DNA from: Pseudomonadota bacterium | GTDB taxonomy: Bacteria > Myxococcota_A > UBA9042 > GCA-2863065 | Length of the DNA stretch: 34,133 nucleotides | Direction: 5' to 3' | Assembly: GCA_005776585.1 (NCBI GenBank) | Contig: SXOX01000116.1 | Span: 1-34,133 of the forward strand | Shown: positions 7,546-19,224 of the stretch, in pieces | How the letters are laid out: the number at the start of each line of letters is the position of its first letter | Numbering within the stretch: position 1 is the first letter of the stretch | Notes under the pieces: model-generated | Databases searched by the model: none | Told to the model about the DNA's origin: nothing | Seen by the model: only the letters and a program-made list of their open reading frames with translations | Program-made: the position numbers and the translations under genes

Positions 7546-10500
7546 ATGCACGGGCCGCCCATCGTCATCCGCGCGCCGTCGGCACCGGACCTCTTGGAGG
7601 CCCTGGTCGCAGACCTCACGTCGCACGTCCGCTCGGCGCCGTTCGGGCGAACGCTCGTCCTGGTCCCGAGCGGCACGCTGCGCACGTGGCTCGTCGGAGA
7701 GCTCGGCCGGCGTCTCGGCACCGGTGCGTGGCTCGGCGTGGAGGTGCTCACGATCTTTGGCCTCGTGCCCCGCCTGGTGGGCCCGGAGCTGCTCTCCTCG
7801 CTGGCCACGCCCACGACCGAGCGGCTCTGCGTCGCGGCGACGCCCGCGCCCACCTGGCTCGACGGCTTTGCCCACGCCGGGTCCCTGCTGCATGCGACGT
7901 TTCGAGACCTCGCGGACGCGGGGGTCGAGCCCGCCCATGCCGAGGCCATCGCCGACCTGGCGCGCGGCCGCGAGGACGAGCGGCTGCTCGATGTCATCAC
8001 GGCGTTTCAGGGCGTTCAGGCCCGCCTCGAGGCGCTCGGAGCGTCGACGCGCGGCGCGGTCCTGGTCGCCGCCGCCGAGCGCCTGCGGTCCGGTGCGGCG
8101 CGCCTCGACACGGACGCCGTCTTCGTCCACGGGCTCTACGACGCGACCGGCGGCGTGCTCGAGCTCCTTCACGCCGTGGCGCGGTCCGCTTCAACCCGCG
8201 TCTACTATCCATCGCTGCTCGCCGGAGACCCCGGCGCGCGCTTTGTGACCGAGGGCTTCGAGGCCCTGCTCGCGCTGCTCACACCGCGGGTCACCGAGCT
8301 CTCGCCGGCCCATCTGCCGCTTTCGGCGCGCACGTTCGACGCCTCCGGTGAGCGCGCGGAGCTGACCGAGGTCGCTCGTCGCATCGCGCGCTGGGCCGCA
8401 GCTCAGGGCGCGAGTGTGCCGTGGCACGACGTGGCCGTCATCGCGCGCACGCTCGAGCCCTATCTGCCGCACTTGGACGTCTTGAGGGCATATGGCGTCC
8501 CTGTGGCCAGTGTGCGTACGAGTCCCGCCGCGACACACGGGCCGAGCCGTGCCGTGGGACAGGTGCTGGCCCTGGCACGCGACGGCCTCGACCGCGACCT
8601 GCTGCTCGACGTGCTGCGCGCCCGTCCGGAGCTCGCGGCCTGGCACCGGACGCTCGCCACTGCGCTTCGATCTCAGCCGACCGCGACCCGTGAGGACTGG
8701 GCCCGCCTGACCCAGCAGTCGCTGCGAGACGGCGCCGTGGTGCCCGTCGCGCTCCCGAACGACCTCGTCGACGCCCTCGACGCCGCCCGAGCCACCCTTG
8801 AGCGCTGGCCGGAGCGTGCCACGGTCGAGAGCCACCTCGCTCAGCTGACGGCGTGTGCGAACGCGTTGCTCTCGCCCGCGACGGCCCTGGCGCTGCGCGA
8901 GGCCGCCGACGCAGAGCTGCTCGAGGTCACGCGCGGCCTGGAGGTCACCCGTCGCGCCTTCGTCGAGACCTTGGGCGGTCTGGCGGACTTGCGGGAGCCG
9001 CCCCGGTTCGGCCAAGGCGTCCTCGTGCTCGACGCGATGGCCGCACGTGGCATGGCCTTCAGTCACGTCTTTCTGGTCGGCCTCGAGCGCCGGCGATGGC
9101 CGCGGCTGGTCTCCGAGGATCCGCTGCTCTCGGATTCCGTGCGCGGCAGCCTCCGCCGGGAACTCGGGCTCACCGCGCTGCCGCTCAAGTCTCGGGGCCA
9201 CGCCGAAGAGCCGTTCCTGCTCTCGCTCGCGGCCGGGAGCGCGCGCGCCAGCCTGACGGTCTCCTGGCGGCGATCGGACGAGGACGGCAAGGTCGTGAGC
9301 GCGAGTCCGCTGCTGGACGCCCTGCCTTGCGTGCCCGACCACGTCGTCGTTCCGCGCCGTCGGCTCGACGTGCTGCACCCGCTCGTCGAGGCAGGTGACG
9401 CGGCGGCGCTTCGCGTGGCCGATCTGCAGCTCGTCGGCCTCACCGCCGCCGCAGGCCGCGCCAACGCAATCCACGAGGCGCTGGCGGTGCTGGGCACATC
9501 CACGGCGCGCCGAGTGACCGACCGCCTCGCGCACGCCGCGCTGCGCGATGCCCTGGAGGGCCTCAACGCGACGGATGGCCTCCTGGGCGACGTCGCCGCG
9601 GGCCTCGGCGTCCTCGACCGCCCGTTGGCGGCGACTCAGCTCGAGTCATTCGTGCGCTGTCCGTGGCGCCACCTCGTCGCGCGCGTGTTGCGCCTGGCTC
9701 CAGAGGCGCCGGCCTCGGATCTGCCGGAGCCCGAGCCGCTCGCGCTCGGCAACGCGCTGCATGCCGCCGAGGAACGCCTCGTCCGCTGGCTGGTCGAGGG
9801 CGACGCCGATCTCGACGACGAGGATACGTGGACCGACGTCGCCCTCATCGCGACTGAGGCCGCCCGCGTGCGGCTTCAGGCTGAGGCGGGGATCGCCGGC
9901 GCGTTCCTCGCGCGGGAGGACCTCGACGGTCGGGTCGCCGCGCTCGTCGGCTCACTCCGGGCGCGCTGGGAGCGCCTTCGCCTCCGTCCCATAGCGGCCG
10001 AGGAGCTGCTCTCCGGGTCGCTCACGCTCGACGATGGCACTACGCTCGCCGTGACCGCCAAGGTCGACCGCCTCGACACCTCGCCTGACGGGAGCCAGAT
10101 CATCGCGGTGGACCTCAAGACCGGTGCGCCGCCGGGCAAGCCCAAGAAGCAGCAGACCATTGTCGACGAGATCGCGCACGGCAAGCGCCTTCAGGCGGCG
10201 CTCTACCTCTGGCTCGGCGCCGAGCGGCGCTCGGGTCGCGTGACCGGAGCGACCTATCACGCGGTGTCGGCGGATGGGGCCGTCACTGAGACCGCGGTCG
10301 ACGCCGCCGAGTGGGCGGAGCAGGAGCCGCGTCTCCGTGCCGTGCCGCGCGTCGTTCGCGATGCGCTGGCCCACGGCGCCTTCGTCCGCACTCCTGGGAA
10401 GCACTGCGAGTGGTGCGACGTGACCGCCAGCTGTACGCGACAGCACTATCCGGCCACGGCGCGGCTCGCCGCGCTCACGCCGGACGTATCGCCCGAACAC

Positions 10501-10566
10501 GCCGCCGCCTGGGAGCTGTGTGCGCTCACCGCGGCTGGCGTGTTGCGCGAGGAGGCCGACGCGTGA
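7546..10566 (+). CDS. addB: AddB-like helicase-nuclease subunit (PD-(D/E)XK nuclease with Fe-S cluster)
   Basis: A 1006-residue protein with the layout of AddB, the second subunit of the AddAB double-strand-break resection complex. The N-terminal helicase-like half (LVLVPSGTLRTWL) has no Walker A lysine, as is usual for AddB-type subunits. A late helicase motif region reads VLDAMAARGMAFSHVFLVGL. The C-terminal nuclease has Asp856 and Lys858 in VDLKTG, followed by a QAALY helix. Four cysteines fit the AddB 4Fe-4S staple: Cys705 (FVRCPW) and Cys954, Cys957, Cys963 (CxxCx5C). The complex unwinds and degrades DNA ends to load RecA. ATG 7546 lies five bases after the preceding TAG; an upstream extension to 7282 would overlap the lipoprotein gene. 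The end overlaps addA, so the subunits are translationally coupled. Confidence 0.88.
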   Translation: MHGPPIVIRAPSAPDLLEALVADLTSHVRSAPFGRTLVLVPSGTLRTWLVGELGRRLGTGAWLGVEVLTIFGLVPRLVGPELLSSLATPTTERLCVAATPAPTWLDGFAHAGSLLHATFRDLADAGVEPAHAEAIADLARGREDERLLDVITAFQGVQARLEALGASTRGAVLVAAAERLRSGAARLDTDAVFVHGLYDATGGVLELLHAVARSASTRVYYPSLLAGDPGARFVTEGFEALLALLTPRVTELSPAHLPLSARTFDASGERAELTEVARRIARWAAAQGASVPWHDVAVIARTLEPYLPHLDVLRAYGVPVASVRTSPAATHGPSRAVGQVLALARDGLDRDLLLDVLRARPELAAWHRTLATALRSQPTATREDWARLTQQSLRDGAVVPVALPNDLVDALDAARATLERWPERATVESHLAQLTACANALLSPATALALREAADAELLEVTRGLEVTRRAFVETLGGLADLREPPRFGQGVLVLDAMAARGMAFSHVFLVGLERRRWPRLVSEDPLLSDSVRGSLRRELGLTALPLKSRGHAEEPFLLSLAAGSARASLTVSWRRSDEDGKVVSASPLLDALPCVPDHVVVPRRRLDVLHPLVEAGDAAALRVADLQLVGLTAAAGRANAIHEALAVLGTSTARRVTDRLAHAALRDALEGLNATDGLLGDVAAGLGVLDRPLAATQLESFVRCPWRHLVARVLRLAPEAPASDLPEPEPLALGNALHAAEERLVRWLVEGDADLDDEDTWTDVALIATEAARVRLQAEAGIAGAFLAREDLDGRVAALVGSLRARWERLRLRPIAAEELLSGSLTLDDGTTLAVTAKVDRLDTSPDGSQIIAVDLKTGAPPGKPKKQQTIVDEIAHGKRLQAALYLWLGAERRSGRVTGATYHAVSADGAVTETAVDAAEWAEQEPRLRAVPRVVRDALAHGAFVRTPGKHCEWCDVTASCTRQHYPATARLAALTPDVSPEHAAAWELCALTAAGVLREEADA

Positions 10567-13500
10567 GCGCGTCGCTCGCCGACGCCGCGGCGCGCGAGGC
10601 GGCCTGGCGCCGCTTCGACGTGGATCTGGACGTGGCCGCAGGCGCTGGCACCGGCAAGACGCGGGTGCTCGTCGATCGTTACCTTGCCTGGGTCCTCGGC
10701 GAAGCGCCGCGCCGCTGGCCCGACGCTGGTCCGAGCCGCTGGATCGAGAGCGTGCTCGCCATCACCTTCACGGAGAAGGCCGCAGGTGAGATGGAGGAGC
10801 GCATCCTCCGCTCGCTGCGCCACCTCGCGGGCCAAGCGACTGCACTCCCCGAGCGCGAGCTGCGTCACGTGACCGAGGTCGGTCTCGGCATCGCACGGAG
10901 CGCCGGCCTCGCGAGCCTGGCCGAACGGGCGCGCGGCGTGCTCGCCGAGGCGCATCGCCTCGAGGTCTCGACCATCCACGCCTTTGCATCGACTGTTTTG
11001 CGCCGATACGCGCTGCGTCTGGGGCTCGATCCGGGCTTCGAGATCGACTCGGACGGCGAGCAGCGCGAGCGACGTCTGCGCTGCGCCGTGACCGAGCGGG
11101 TGCGCGCCGTCCTCGATGCCGAGGTCGCCGCGGACGTGCCCGGTCCCGCAGCGCGCGTCCTGGGTCGCCTCGGTGCCGATCGCGCCGAGGCGCTTCTGGC
11201 GGCGTGGCTCGACGACGGCCTGAGTGGCCCGCCGTGGCCCAGTCAGACCGAGCCGCCCGATCTCGCTGCGCTCGTCGCAGACCTGGCGGCGCTCGCGAGC
11301 GCGTTGTCCGCCGATTGCTCCCGTGTGCCGACCCGCAGCCAGGGCAAGGTGACGCGAGTCATCGAGCACGCGCGGCTCCTGGGAACGCGACTTGGCGCCG
11401 ATCTCGCCGCCACGATCGCTGACCCCTGGACTGTGCTCGGCGCCGCTGGCCGCGCCGCCGTGACCCAGCTGCTCGAAGACCTGGAGGGCTTTCCCGCGAC
11501 CACCGTCGCCGCCAAGCTCACCGACGCGCCCGCCGTCGCCGTATGGGTCGCCGCCGTCATTCCCCGGCTCGGCGCGCTCCGAGGGGCCGATCCGGCCACG
11601 CTGCGCGCCGCCTTCGAGCTGCTCGGGCCGCTCGCCGCGGAGCTGGCGCAGGACCTGCGTCGCGCGGGTGTCCTGTCATTCGACGATCTGCTGCGGTACG
11701 CCGCCGACCTGCTCGAGTCTCTTCCCGACGTCGCGGCCGACCTCGCCGAACGCACCGGGCAGCTTCTGGTCGACGAGTTCCAGGACACGAGCCCGGTGCA
11801 GTGTCGAATGCTGTCGGCCATCCGCGCCGCAGCCGACGGGCCGCGCCTGTTCGTCGTCGGTGACCCGAAGCAGAGCATCTACTCGTTCCGCCGCGCTGAT
11901 CTGGCCGCCTACGACGGCTTCGTCTCGGACCTCGACGCGCGGCTCGTGCTCAGCTCCAGCTTTCGGACCCAGGAGGCCCTCGTCACCGAGCTCGACGCGG
12001 CGTTTGGGCGCCTCTTCGCGCCGATCCCGAGCGTGCAGCCCGCCTACGAGTCGCTGGTCGCCGTACAGCCCCCGCTGCCAGGCCTCATGCCGGTGACCGT
12101 GCTCGACCTGTCCGACCCCGACGGCCTCCGTCGCGCCGACGACACTCGAGAACTCGAGGCGCTCGCCCTCGTGCAACGCATTTGTGCGCTGGACGCGGCC
12201 GATCCGACAACCGACCCGCGCCGTCGCTGGTCCCGCTTTGCCATCCTGTCACGCGTTCAGACCGCCGCCGCGAGCATCGTCCAGGCGCTGGACGCCGCGG
12301 GGATCCCCAACATCGTCTCGGGCGACAAGGAGTTCTACCGGCGCCAAGAAGTTCTGGACGTCGTCAACCTGCTGCGCGTCATCGTGGACACGGCCGATCC
12401 ACTGGCTTGGCTCGGTGTCCTGCGTTCGCCGCTCGGCGCGGTCACCGACCCGACCCTCGTCGCGCTCGTTCAGGCCGGGTTCCTGGAGCCGGAGCGCCGC
12501 GCCGCTGCGCTCGACGCGGTCGCGGCCCGGGGTGGTCTCGCGGTCGCGCGAGAGCTGGTGGCGGCGACCGAAACGCTGCGCTCGCTGCTCTACGCCGGCG
12601 ATCTCGACGCCTTCCTCACGCAGTCCGCCGCGCTCATCCCGTACGAGGCCCTGTACGCGGCGGCCTACCTCGGCGAGCGCAAGGCCAAGAATGTCGAGGC
12701 CGTGCTGCGCCGTTTTCGCGACGCAGTCGCCTCGGGCGGCTCCGCCGCGGCCTTCGTCGCCACCGCCGAGGCCAACCTGGTCGACGAGATCGAGGGCGCC
12801 GAGAGCGCGCTGGCGGATGCGACGACCGACGCCGTGCGCGTGATGACGATCCACGCGGCCAAGGGACTCGAGTACGACCATGTCCTCGTACCGCGCGTCG
12901 AGTGGGAGTCCAACCGGCCCAACGGCGACGTCGTCGTGCGGCGACTGGCAGGCGGCCTGGCGATGCGCCTGGGGGACGTCGCGACCTTCGGCATCTCCGA
13001 GCTCGAGGACCACGAGGCGACCATTCAGGCGGCGGAGGCCGTGCGCCTCTTGTACGTGGCGTGCACCCGCGCCAAGCGCACCTTGACGCTCATGGGTGAC
13101 CTGAAGGGGAAGCGTGGCCTCGTCGGCCTCATCAAGCAGGCCCTCCTGCCGAGCGCCGGAGTCGCGTGGGTGCCCTTTGGCCCCGCCGACCTGCTTCCGA
13201 CGACGAGCCTCGAGCCCGAGCGGGCCAGCATCCTGCCGCGACTGGCCGAGCTCGTCGGTCGCGTGCCGCCCGTGGACCTCGCCGCGCTCGCGGAGACCGA
13301 GGCGCAGCCCACGGTGACCTCTGCCTCCGCGCTCATGCGCTGGTCCCACGACGACCACGAGGTCCCCGTCGCCCGGGTCGCGTCGCGCGATGCCGCGATC
13401 GCCCTCGGCGTCGAGGTCCACGCCGCGCTCGAGCGCTGGGACGGCGCGCCCATCCCGCTCGAGGACCTGACCGCCGAGGCGCGTGCGGTGCTCCAGCGGC

Positions 13501-13826
13501 TCTTCGGCTCACCGCTCGCCGTGCGCGTGTCCCAAGCCCGGCATCGACTTCACGAGGTGCCCTTCCTCGCCGGAGGGCCGAGCCCCGCGCACGCGTCGGC
13601 AGGCGCTATCGATCTCGTGCTCATCGAGGAGGGCGGGGTCACCGTCGTCGACTTCAAGACGAACCGCGTCGCCAGCGAGGCCCACGCACGGGCCGCGGCC
13701 GTCAGCTACGGCGCGCAGGCGCGGCTCTACACGGACGTCGTGCGCCGGGCGCTGGGGGAGACCCATGGCCCCGTGCGCTTCGAGCTGTGGTTCCTCGCGG
13801 GACCGTGGGTCGTACCCGTCCCGTGA
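10563..13826 (+). CDS. addA: AddA-like UvrD/Rep-family helicase-nuclease subunit
   Basis: A 1087-residue superfamily 1 helicase fused to a C-terminal nuclease. Walker A is AAGAGTGKT with Lys32. STIHAFASTVLRRYALRLG is the AddA/UvrD motif Ic region. Walker B is DEFQD at 404-408. GDPKQSIYSFRRAD is motif III, MTIHAAKGLEYDHVLVPR is motif V and LLYVACTRAKR is motif VI. The nuclease at the C-terminus has Asp1017 (AIDLV) and Asp1030/Lys1032 (VVDFKTNR), followed by QARLY. It supplies 3'-5' translocation and strand cleavage in the AddAB recombination-repair complex. The start is GTG 10563, which overlaps the addB stop as GTGA; the frame is open upstream to 10311 but inside addB. All catalytic residues checked are present. 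Its own stop overlaps the next GTG in the same way. Confidence 0.93.
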   Translation: MSASLADAAAREAAWRRFDVDLDVAAGAGTGKTRVLVDRYLAWVLGEAPRRWPDAGPSRWIESVLAITFTEKAAGEMEERILRSLRHLAGQATALPERELRHVTEVGLGIARSAGLASLAERARGVLAEAHRLEVSTIHAFASTVLRRYALRLGLDPGFEIDSDGEQRERRLRCAVTERVRAVLDAEVAADVPGPAARVLGRLGADRAEALLAAWLDDGLSGPPWPSQTEPPDLAALVADLAALASALSADCSRVPTRSQGKVTRVIEHARLLGTRLGADLAATIADPWTVLGAAGRAAVTQLLEDLEGFPATTVAAKLTDAPAVAVWVAAVIPRLGALRGADPATLRAAFELLGPLAAELAQDLRRAGVLSFDDLLRYAADLLESLPDVAADLAERTGQLLVDEFQDTSPVQCRMLSAIRAAADGPRLFVVGDPKQSIYSFRRADLAAYDGFVSDLDARLVLSSSFRTQEALVTELDAAFGRLFAPIPSVQPAYESLVAVQPPLPGLMPVTVLDLSDPDGLRRADDTRELEALALVQRICALDAADPTTDPRRRWSRFAILSRVQTAAASIVQALDAAGIPNIVSGDKEFYRRQEVLDVVNLLRVIVDTADPLAWLGVLRSPLGAVTDPTLVALVQAGFLEPERRAAALDAVAARGGLAVARELVAATETLRSLLYAGDLDAFLTQSAALIPYEALYAAAYLGERKAKNVEAVLRRFRDAVASGGSAAAFVATAEANLVDEIEGAESALADATTDAVRVMTIHAAKGLEYDHVLVPRVEWESNRPNGDVVVRRLAGGLAMRLGDVATFGISELEDHEATIQAAEAVRLLYVACTRAKRTLTLMGDLKGKRGLVGLIKQALLPSAGVAWVPFGPADLLPTTSLEPERASILPRLAELVGRVPPVDLAALAETEAQPTVTSASALMRWSHDDHEVPVARVASRDAAIALGVEVHAALERWDGAPIPLEDLTAEARAVLQRLFGSPLAVRVSQARHRLHEVPFLAGGPSPAHASAGAIDLVLIEEGGVTVVDFKTNRVASEAHARAAAVSYGAQARLYTDVVRRALGETHGPVRFELWFLAGPWVVPVP

Positions 13827-14947
13827 AGGTCCTGCTGCTCTCGGCCTACGGCCATTGCCGGGGAGGCAGTCAGCGCTCGCTCCTGGAGCTTTTCGGCGCG
13901 CTCGTCGCCCGCGGAGTCGCGGTATGCGTCGCCAGCCCCGAGGGCCCCTTCGTTGCCGCCCTCCCGCGGTCGGTGCGCTGGCTTCATCTGCCGTCGACTC
14001 ATGCGCTCGACGGGCGATTGCAGCAGCTGCGGCCTGACAATGTCCATCGCCTCGTGCGCGTGCTGCGTGCCGAGAAGCCCGACGTAGTGCACACGTTTCA
14101 GTTCGGCAGCCACCTCCTGGCGCGGCTCGCGGGCGCCCTCGCGCATCGACCGGTCCTGCACACGCTGCTTGGCCCCCTCTCCCCGGGCGAGCGCTTTGGC
14201 GGCGGGCACGTGGGCGCCATTGCCGGCGGGCTCCTGGCCGACGCCGTCGCGCGCGGGGCCGACCCGCACGGCGCGCACGTCGTCCCGAGCTGGCTCGACC
14301 TCGCCGCGTTCCCCCGGACCCCGTTGCCCGAGCGTGCGCGAGTCGTGCTGCTGACCCGCCTCGATGGCCCGCTCGCGCGCCTCGCCCTCGTCTTCGCGGA
14401 GACCGCGCGACGGCTTGCGCCCTCCGGGGTCTCGTTCGCGATCGCCGGTGATGGCACTGCGCTGGAGCGGGTGCGGGACGCTCCGCTCGAGCGGTTGGGG
14501 CACGTCGAGGACGTCCAGACCGTGCTCGGAGGCGCGCGTGTCGTCGTCGGTGTCGGTCGCGCACTGTTGGAGGCCATGGCGAGCGGGCGCGCGGCCGTCT
14601 GCCTCGGCCGGACGGGCTTTGGCGGGATGGTCGGACCGGAGCGTGTCGGACGCCTCGCGTTCCACAACTTCAGCGGGCGCGGCTTTGGACCCGGGGCAGC
14701 CGACGCGCTCGTCGCGGAGCTGAGGACCTTGCTCGAGGACCCGGCCGGGCTCCAGACGCGCGTCGATTGGGGCCATGGGTGGGTCGAGCGATACCACGAC
14801 GTTCGGAGCGCTGCGGCGCACTTCGAGAGTCTCTATTCAGAGGCAGTCGCCCGTGGTCCGGAGCCACACGGAGAGGCCCTCGCGCTCGTCGCTCGCCTGG
14901 GCGGCGCGCGTCTCTGGCGTGGTCTGGTGCGCGCGGCTGGGCCCCTG

Positions 14948-14962
<15 letters not shown>
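13823..14962 (+). CDS. Glycosyltransferase, GT4-like (GT-B fold)
   Basis: A 379-residue protein with a GT-B glycosyltransferase pattern. The N-terminal Rossmann half has the glycine-rich acceptor loop (GHCRGGSQRSLLELFGALVARG) split over strands, and VVHTFQFGSHLLARLAGAL. A hinge VVPSWLDLAAF follows. The C-terminal donor half has VVLLTRLDG, IAGDGTALERV and VGVGRALLEAMASGRAAV; the last stretch holds the conserved glutamate of the nucleotide-sugar site. Donor and acceptor cannot be told from sequence. The GTG start at 13823 overlaps the addA stop as GTGA. The product has no obvious link to DNA repair, so the coupling may only be for expression. Its last 15 bases overlap the 3' end of the opposite-strand M23 peptidase gene. 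Confidence 0.85.
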
Positions 14963-16704
<1,742 letters not shown>

Positions 16705-16708
<4 letters not shown>

Positions 16709-17322
16709 GGCCGGCTCTCCGGCGCGAGCCAACGTGCCAGCGCGACGAGGGCCGCTGTGACCTGGGGCTCGGGACCGTCCGCCGGCATCGGGACGTGGAC
16801 GAACAGCGCCGCGAGTGGGCCACGCGCGCTCGCACGGCGCGCCGCGCTGCGATAGGCCTCGTAGGCGACCGCGTTACAGACGAAGGTGCCCGCGTGATGG
16901 CTCACGTGCGCGTCGATCGCAGCCTGGCGCAGGACGTCGACCGCAGCCGACGGCGAGACGGACGCGCAGACGGCGGTAGGTCCACCAGCGACCAGGGTCT
17001 GGTGCACTAGGAGCTCGCCCGCTTCGTCGGGGCCAAGCGCGTGGGCCACGTTCAACGCGATGGCCTCGACCTCGACGGATTGGCGCGAGAGCGCCACGCC
17101 AAGGCCGAGCCACGCCCGCAGACGCCCCGAGGTCAGCGCGGAGCGCAGCGCCAGGCGGCCGTCCTTGAACGCGACCGGCAGCTCCAGCGCGCGGACGCGG
17201 CGGTCGTCGGCGAGGTGCGCCGCAATCGCGTGGGCGTACGCGATCGAGGGATTGCGCTCGACGCGGCGACCGTCGGCCCCCGCGAACGCCCCGAAACCCG
17301 TCACCAGGAGTTCGACGCTCAG
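16705..17322 (-). CDS. pcp: Pyroglutamyl-peptidase I (family C15)
   Basis: A ~205-residue cytoplasmic cysteine peptidase that removes N-terminal pyroglutamate from peptides. With the start used here, the catalytic triad is Glu86 (in VEVEAIALN), Cys149 (HHAGTFVCNAVAY) and His176 (ALFVHVPM), matching the Glu-Cys-His order and spacing of the family. The N-terminal LLVTGFGAF and RNPS are also conserved. No normal ATG fits. I take the CTG at 17322-17320, which overlaps the preceding TGA and gives the usual beta-strand N-terminus; GTG 17304 is the alternative, and the frame also extends to 17454 inside the upstream gene. Its stop overlaps the M23 peptidase start, so both peptidases are co-translated. 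Confidence 0.88.
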
Positions 17323-17528
17323 ACCTTCTTTGCCGGCGCGTCGGCTTCGGCCTCCGCGGCGGCTCCCGTGGCACCGCCGCCCTTGCACTGAAGCGCCGCC
17401 TGACCTGCCTGAAAGCCGCTGCCGGCGAGGCTCTTCTTGAGCTGGAGGCGCCACGAGCTCGGTGGTGCCGCCTCGGCGGTCGTCGCCGTCTTGGCGGTAT
17501 CGGCGGAGCCCTTTTCAAACGCGCTCAT
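17319..17528 (-). CDS. Small hypothetical protein, first gene of the peptidase operon
   Basis: A 69-residue protein with ATG at 17528. It has an Ala/Thr-rich start, a central SWRLQLKKSLAGSGFQAGQAAL segment of mixed amphipathic character (in two parts around a Gly pair) and an Ala/Glu/Lys-rich tail. It has a single Cys. There is no signal peptide or membrane segment, and I do not recognise the family. It ends at a TGA that overlaps the presumed CTG start of pcp, which supports it as a real translated gene that feeds ribosomes into pcp. The alternative is that pcp starts far upstream in another frame and this ORF is spurious; the family-like pcp N-terminus argues against that. Confidence 0.5.
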   Translation of the reverse strand: MSAFEKGSADTAKTATTAEAAPPSSWRLQLKKSLAGSGFQAGQAALQCKGGGATGAAAEAEADAPAKKV

Positions 17529-17807
17529 GCCCGCGATTCTACTTCGAAAAGCGGTCGCTGGTCAACGTTGGAGGGACCGTTGAGGACGCCACGAGGCGCG
17601 GTGACCGCGCCGCGGCCGGACGTGAGGGTCCACTGCCGACGCCGAAGGCGCGAGAGCGACCTCCGGTCGGACCTCGACCGGTGGTTCCGCAGGGCCGAGG
17701 CTCGTCGTCCGGCCGTCCAGGTCGGTGCCAGCGTTGCATGGCCGCGGCCTGAACTCGCGTTCGCGGCCGCGAATCGCCGCTCGTTGCTGCCGTCGCCCGT
17801 GGCGCAG
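17529..17807. other. Spacer with a 14-base perfect palindrome
   Basis: No convincing gene lies here. A perfect palindrome TTCGCGGCCGCGAA (17760-17773) lies about 35 bases beyond the stop of the lipoprotein gene that ends at 17808. It could form a strong stem or be a protein-binding site. No T-run follows, so a classical terminator is not shown. The promoter of the pcp/M23 operon should also lie in this spacer, but I see no clear one. Confidence 0.4.
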
Positions 17808-18656
17808 CTACGGCTGACCCGGGCACTTGGGGAGGCCGACCGGATTCGGGTCCGGTTTGCAGTTGCCCTCCCAGCCGTTCTTGCCGATGAACTTGCATTG
17901 ATTGATGAACGTGTAATAACCTCCGAGAGGCTGGGCGTAGCAGGGGAACTGCTCGGCGAGCACCGCATCCGTGATGTGTTCCCTGAGGACGCACGTGTCC
18001 AGGCTCGACGTGCTCGTGCACTTCGAGACACCGAGTTGCGTGCAAAACCCCATGTTCGGCCGCTTCCCGCGAGAGGGCGGGTGCTTGTTGTGCGCACAGC
18101 AGAAGGTCAGGCCCTCGTGCTCCTGGCAGCCGACGTCTATCAATGTGTCTTCGCAGGGTCCGGCCTTGAAGTAGGGCGCGCTAGTACACTTTCGATCGTG
18201 CCATGTGAGGCTGCCCTCCGGCCCGTCACACTCGACGTATGCCGCAGTCGCGCTGGCCTGCGTGCTGGGTGCCTGACAGTGCTTCTCGCCCTTGGTCAGA
18301 CACGGCGTGCCGACCTTCCACGGCGACACCCAGACGTCCCCGCCGGGATCGCTGACGCCGATGTCGGGCGCGGCGAGGTCGAGAACTTCAACCGTGTCCG
18401 TTGCAGCGTCGACGGGGTCGTTCCCGGCGTCCTGCTCAATGTCCTCAAGCAGGAGCGGGCCACCGTCGTCGATCGTTGTGGAAACGGCGGCGTCGACCCA
18501 CGGACTCGCCTCGCCCCGCGGCACGTCGAGTTTGGCATCGCCGAGACTGGCTACGGGGTCCGCGAGCTCTGTCGGAGGGACCCTGTAGGATCGGCACCCC
18601 GAACACCCCGCGACGAACAGCCCGACGCCGACTAGCAGGACTCGTTTGCCGTGCAT
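17808..18656 (-). CDS. Cys-rich lipoprotein of unknown function
   Basis: A 282-residue protein with a lipoprotein signal peptide (MHGKRVLLVGVGLFVAGC, lipidated Cys18). A linker rich in Asp, Ala and Pro (~30-115) is followed by a compact domain with many cysteines, including KCTSAPYFKAGPCEDTLIDV, CQEHEGLTFCCAHNKHPP, DTCVLREH and CKFIGKNGWEGNCKPD. The even Cys pattern suggests a disulfide-bonded extracellular domain behind a flexible stalk. I do not recognise a family. The start ATG 18656 is supported by GGGAGGAG a few bases upstream; the ATG-like start five codons earlier has no such site. The stop is TAG. It stands alone, with 568 gene-free bases on its upstream side. Confidence 0.8.
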   Translation of the reverse strand: MHGKRVLLVGVGLFVAGCSGCRSYRVPPTELADPVASLGDAKLDVPRGEASPWVDAAVSTTIDDGGPLLLEDIEQDAGNDPVDAATDTVEVLDLAAPDIGVSDPGGDVWVSPWKVGTPCLTKGEKHCQAPSTQASATAAYVECDGPEGSLTWHDRKCTSAPYFKAGPCEDTLIDVGCQEHEGLTFCCAHNKHPPSRGKRPNMGFCTQLGVSKCTSTSSLDTCVLREHITDAVLAEQFPCYAQPLGGYYTFINQCKFIGKNGWEGNCKPDPNPVGLPKCPGQP

Positions 18657-19224
18657 GACGGCTCCTCCCACTCGAATCGCGTCCCGCGGTCGAAGGTGAC
18701 GTTGTCGAGACGGCCGGTCATCGGCTCCGCCCCGTCCACGGGCGCTCGAAAGCGGACGTTGTGGGGAAGTCCCCGAGTGCGAGCAATTCAGAACCTCCGG
18801 CGGCGCGCACGTTGACCTGACAGCGTCATGCGGCCCGCGGCTGTTAGGAGACGGCCGTCAAGCAGAGAGGCCCGCCCAGCGGCCTCGGTTCACCGGGTTC
18901 GACTCTGCGCCGCTCAGTGCGCGGCCCGCGGAATCGGGGATCGAGATGGTGGTCGCGACGTCGGAGCCGGGTGCCGGTGGGGATTGCTCAGCCGTCGCCG
19001 GCCGTCCATCGCCCGGGTGAGTGCGACGCAGTGCTCGCTTCGGTCAACGGATCGCGCTCGCCGTGCTCGCCATGCTCGTGCGCGGGCCGATGCGGCCCGA
19101 GCCTCCGCTGGAGGCACCCCGCCGTCCGTCGCCGCACACCGCGCGTGCGGATGGTGAAGTACTCCTCGGCTCCCTCACACCGGAGGCCGACTTGGCGACC
19201 GCCTTGGGCTCCGCCACGGTCGGA
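18657..19224. other. Gene-free stretch
   Basis: Reading frames here encode only Arg/Ala/Pro-rich, low-quality peptides typical of random GC-rich DNA. I see no tRNA fold, no transposon end and no tandem repeat. The stretch should contain the promoter of the Cys-rich lipoprotein (ATG at 18656, minus strand) and the 3' flank of the MATE gene. I cannot point to a specific promoter or terminator. Confidence 0.5.

Noticed and set aside
18880-18960. Possible tRNA (a GGGTTCGACTC segment resembling a T-loop)
   Set aside because: The flanking bases do not pair into a T-stem, and no anticodon arm or acceptor stem could be drawn.
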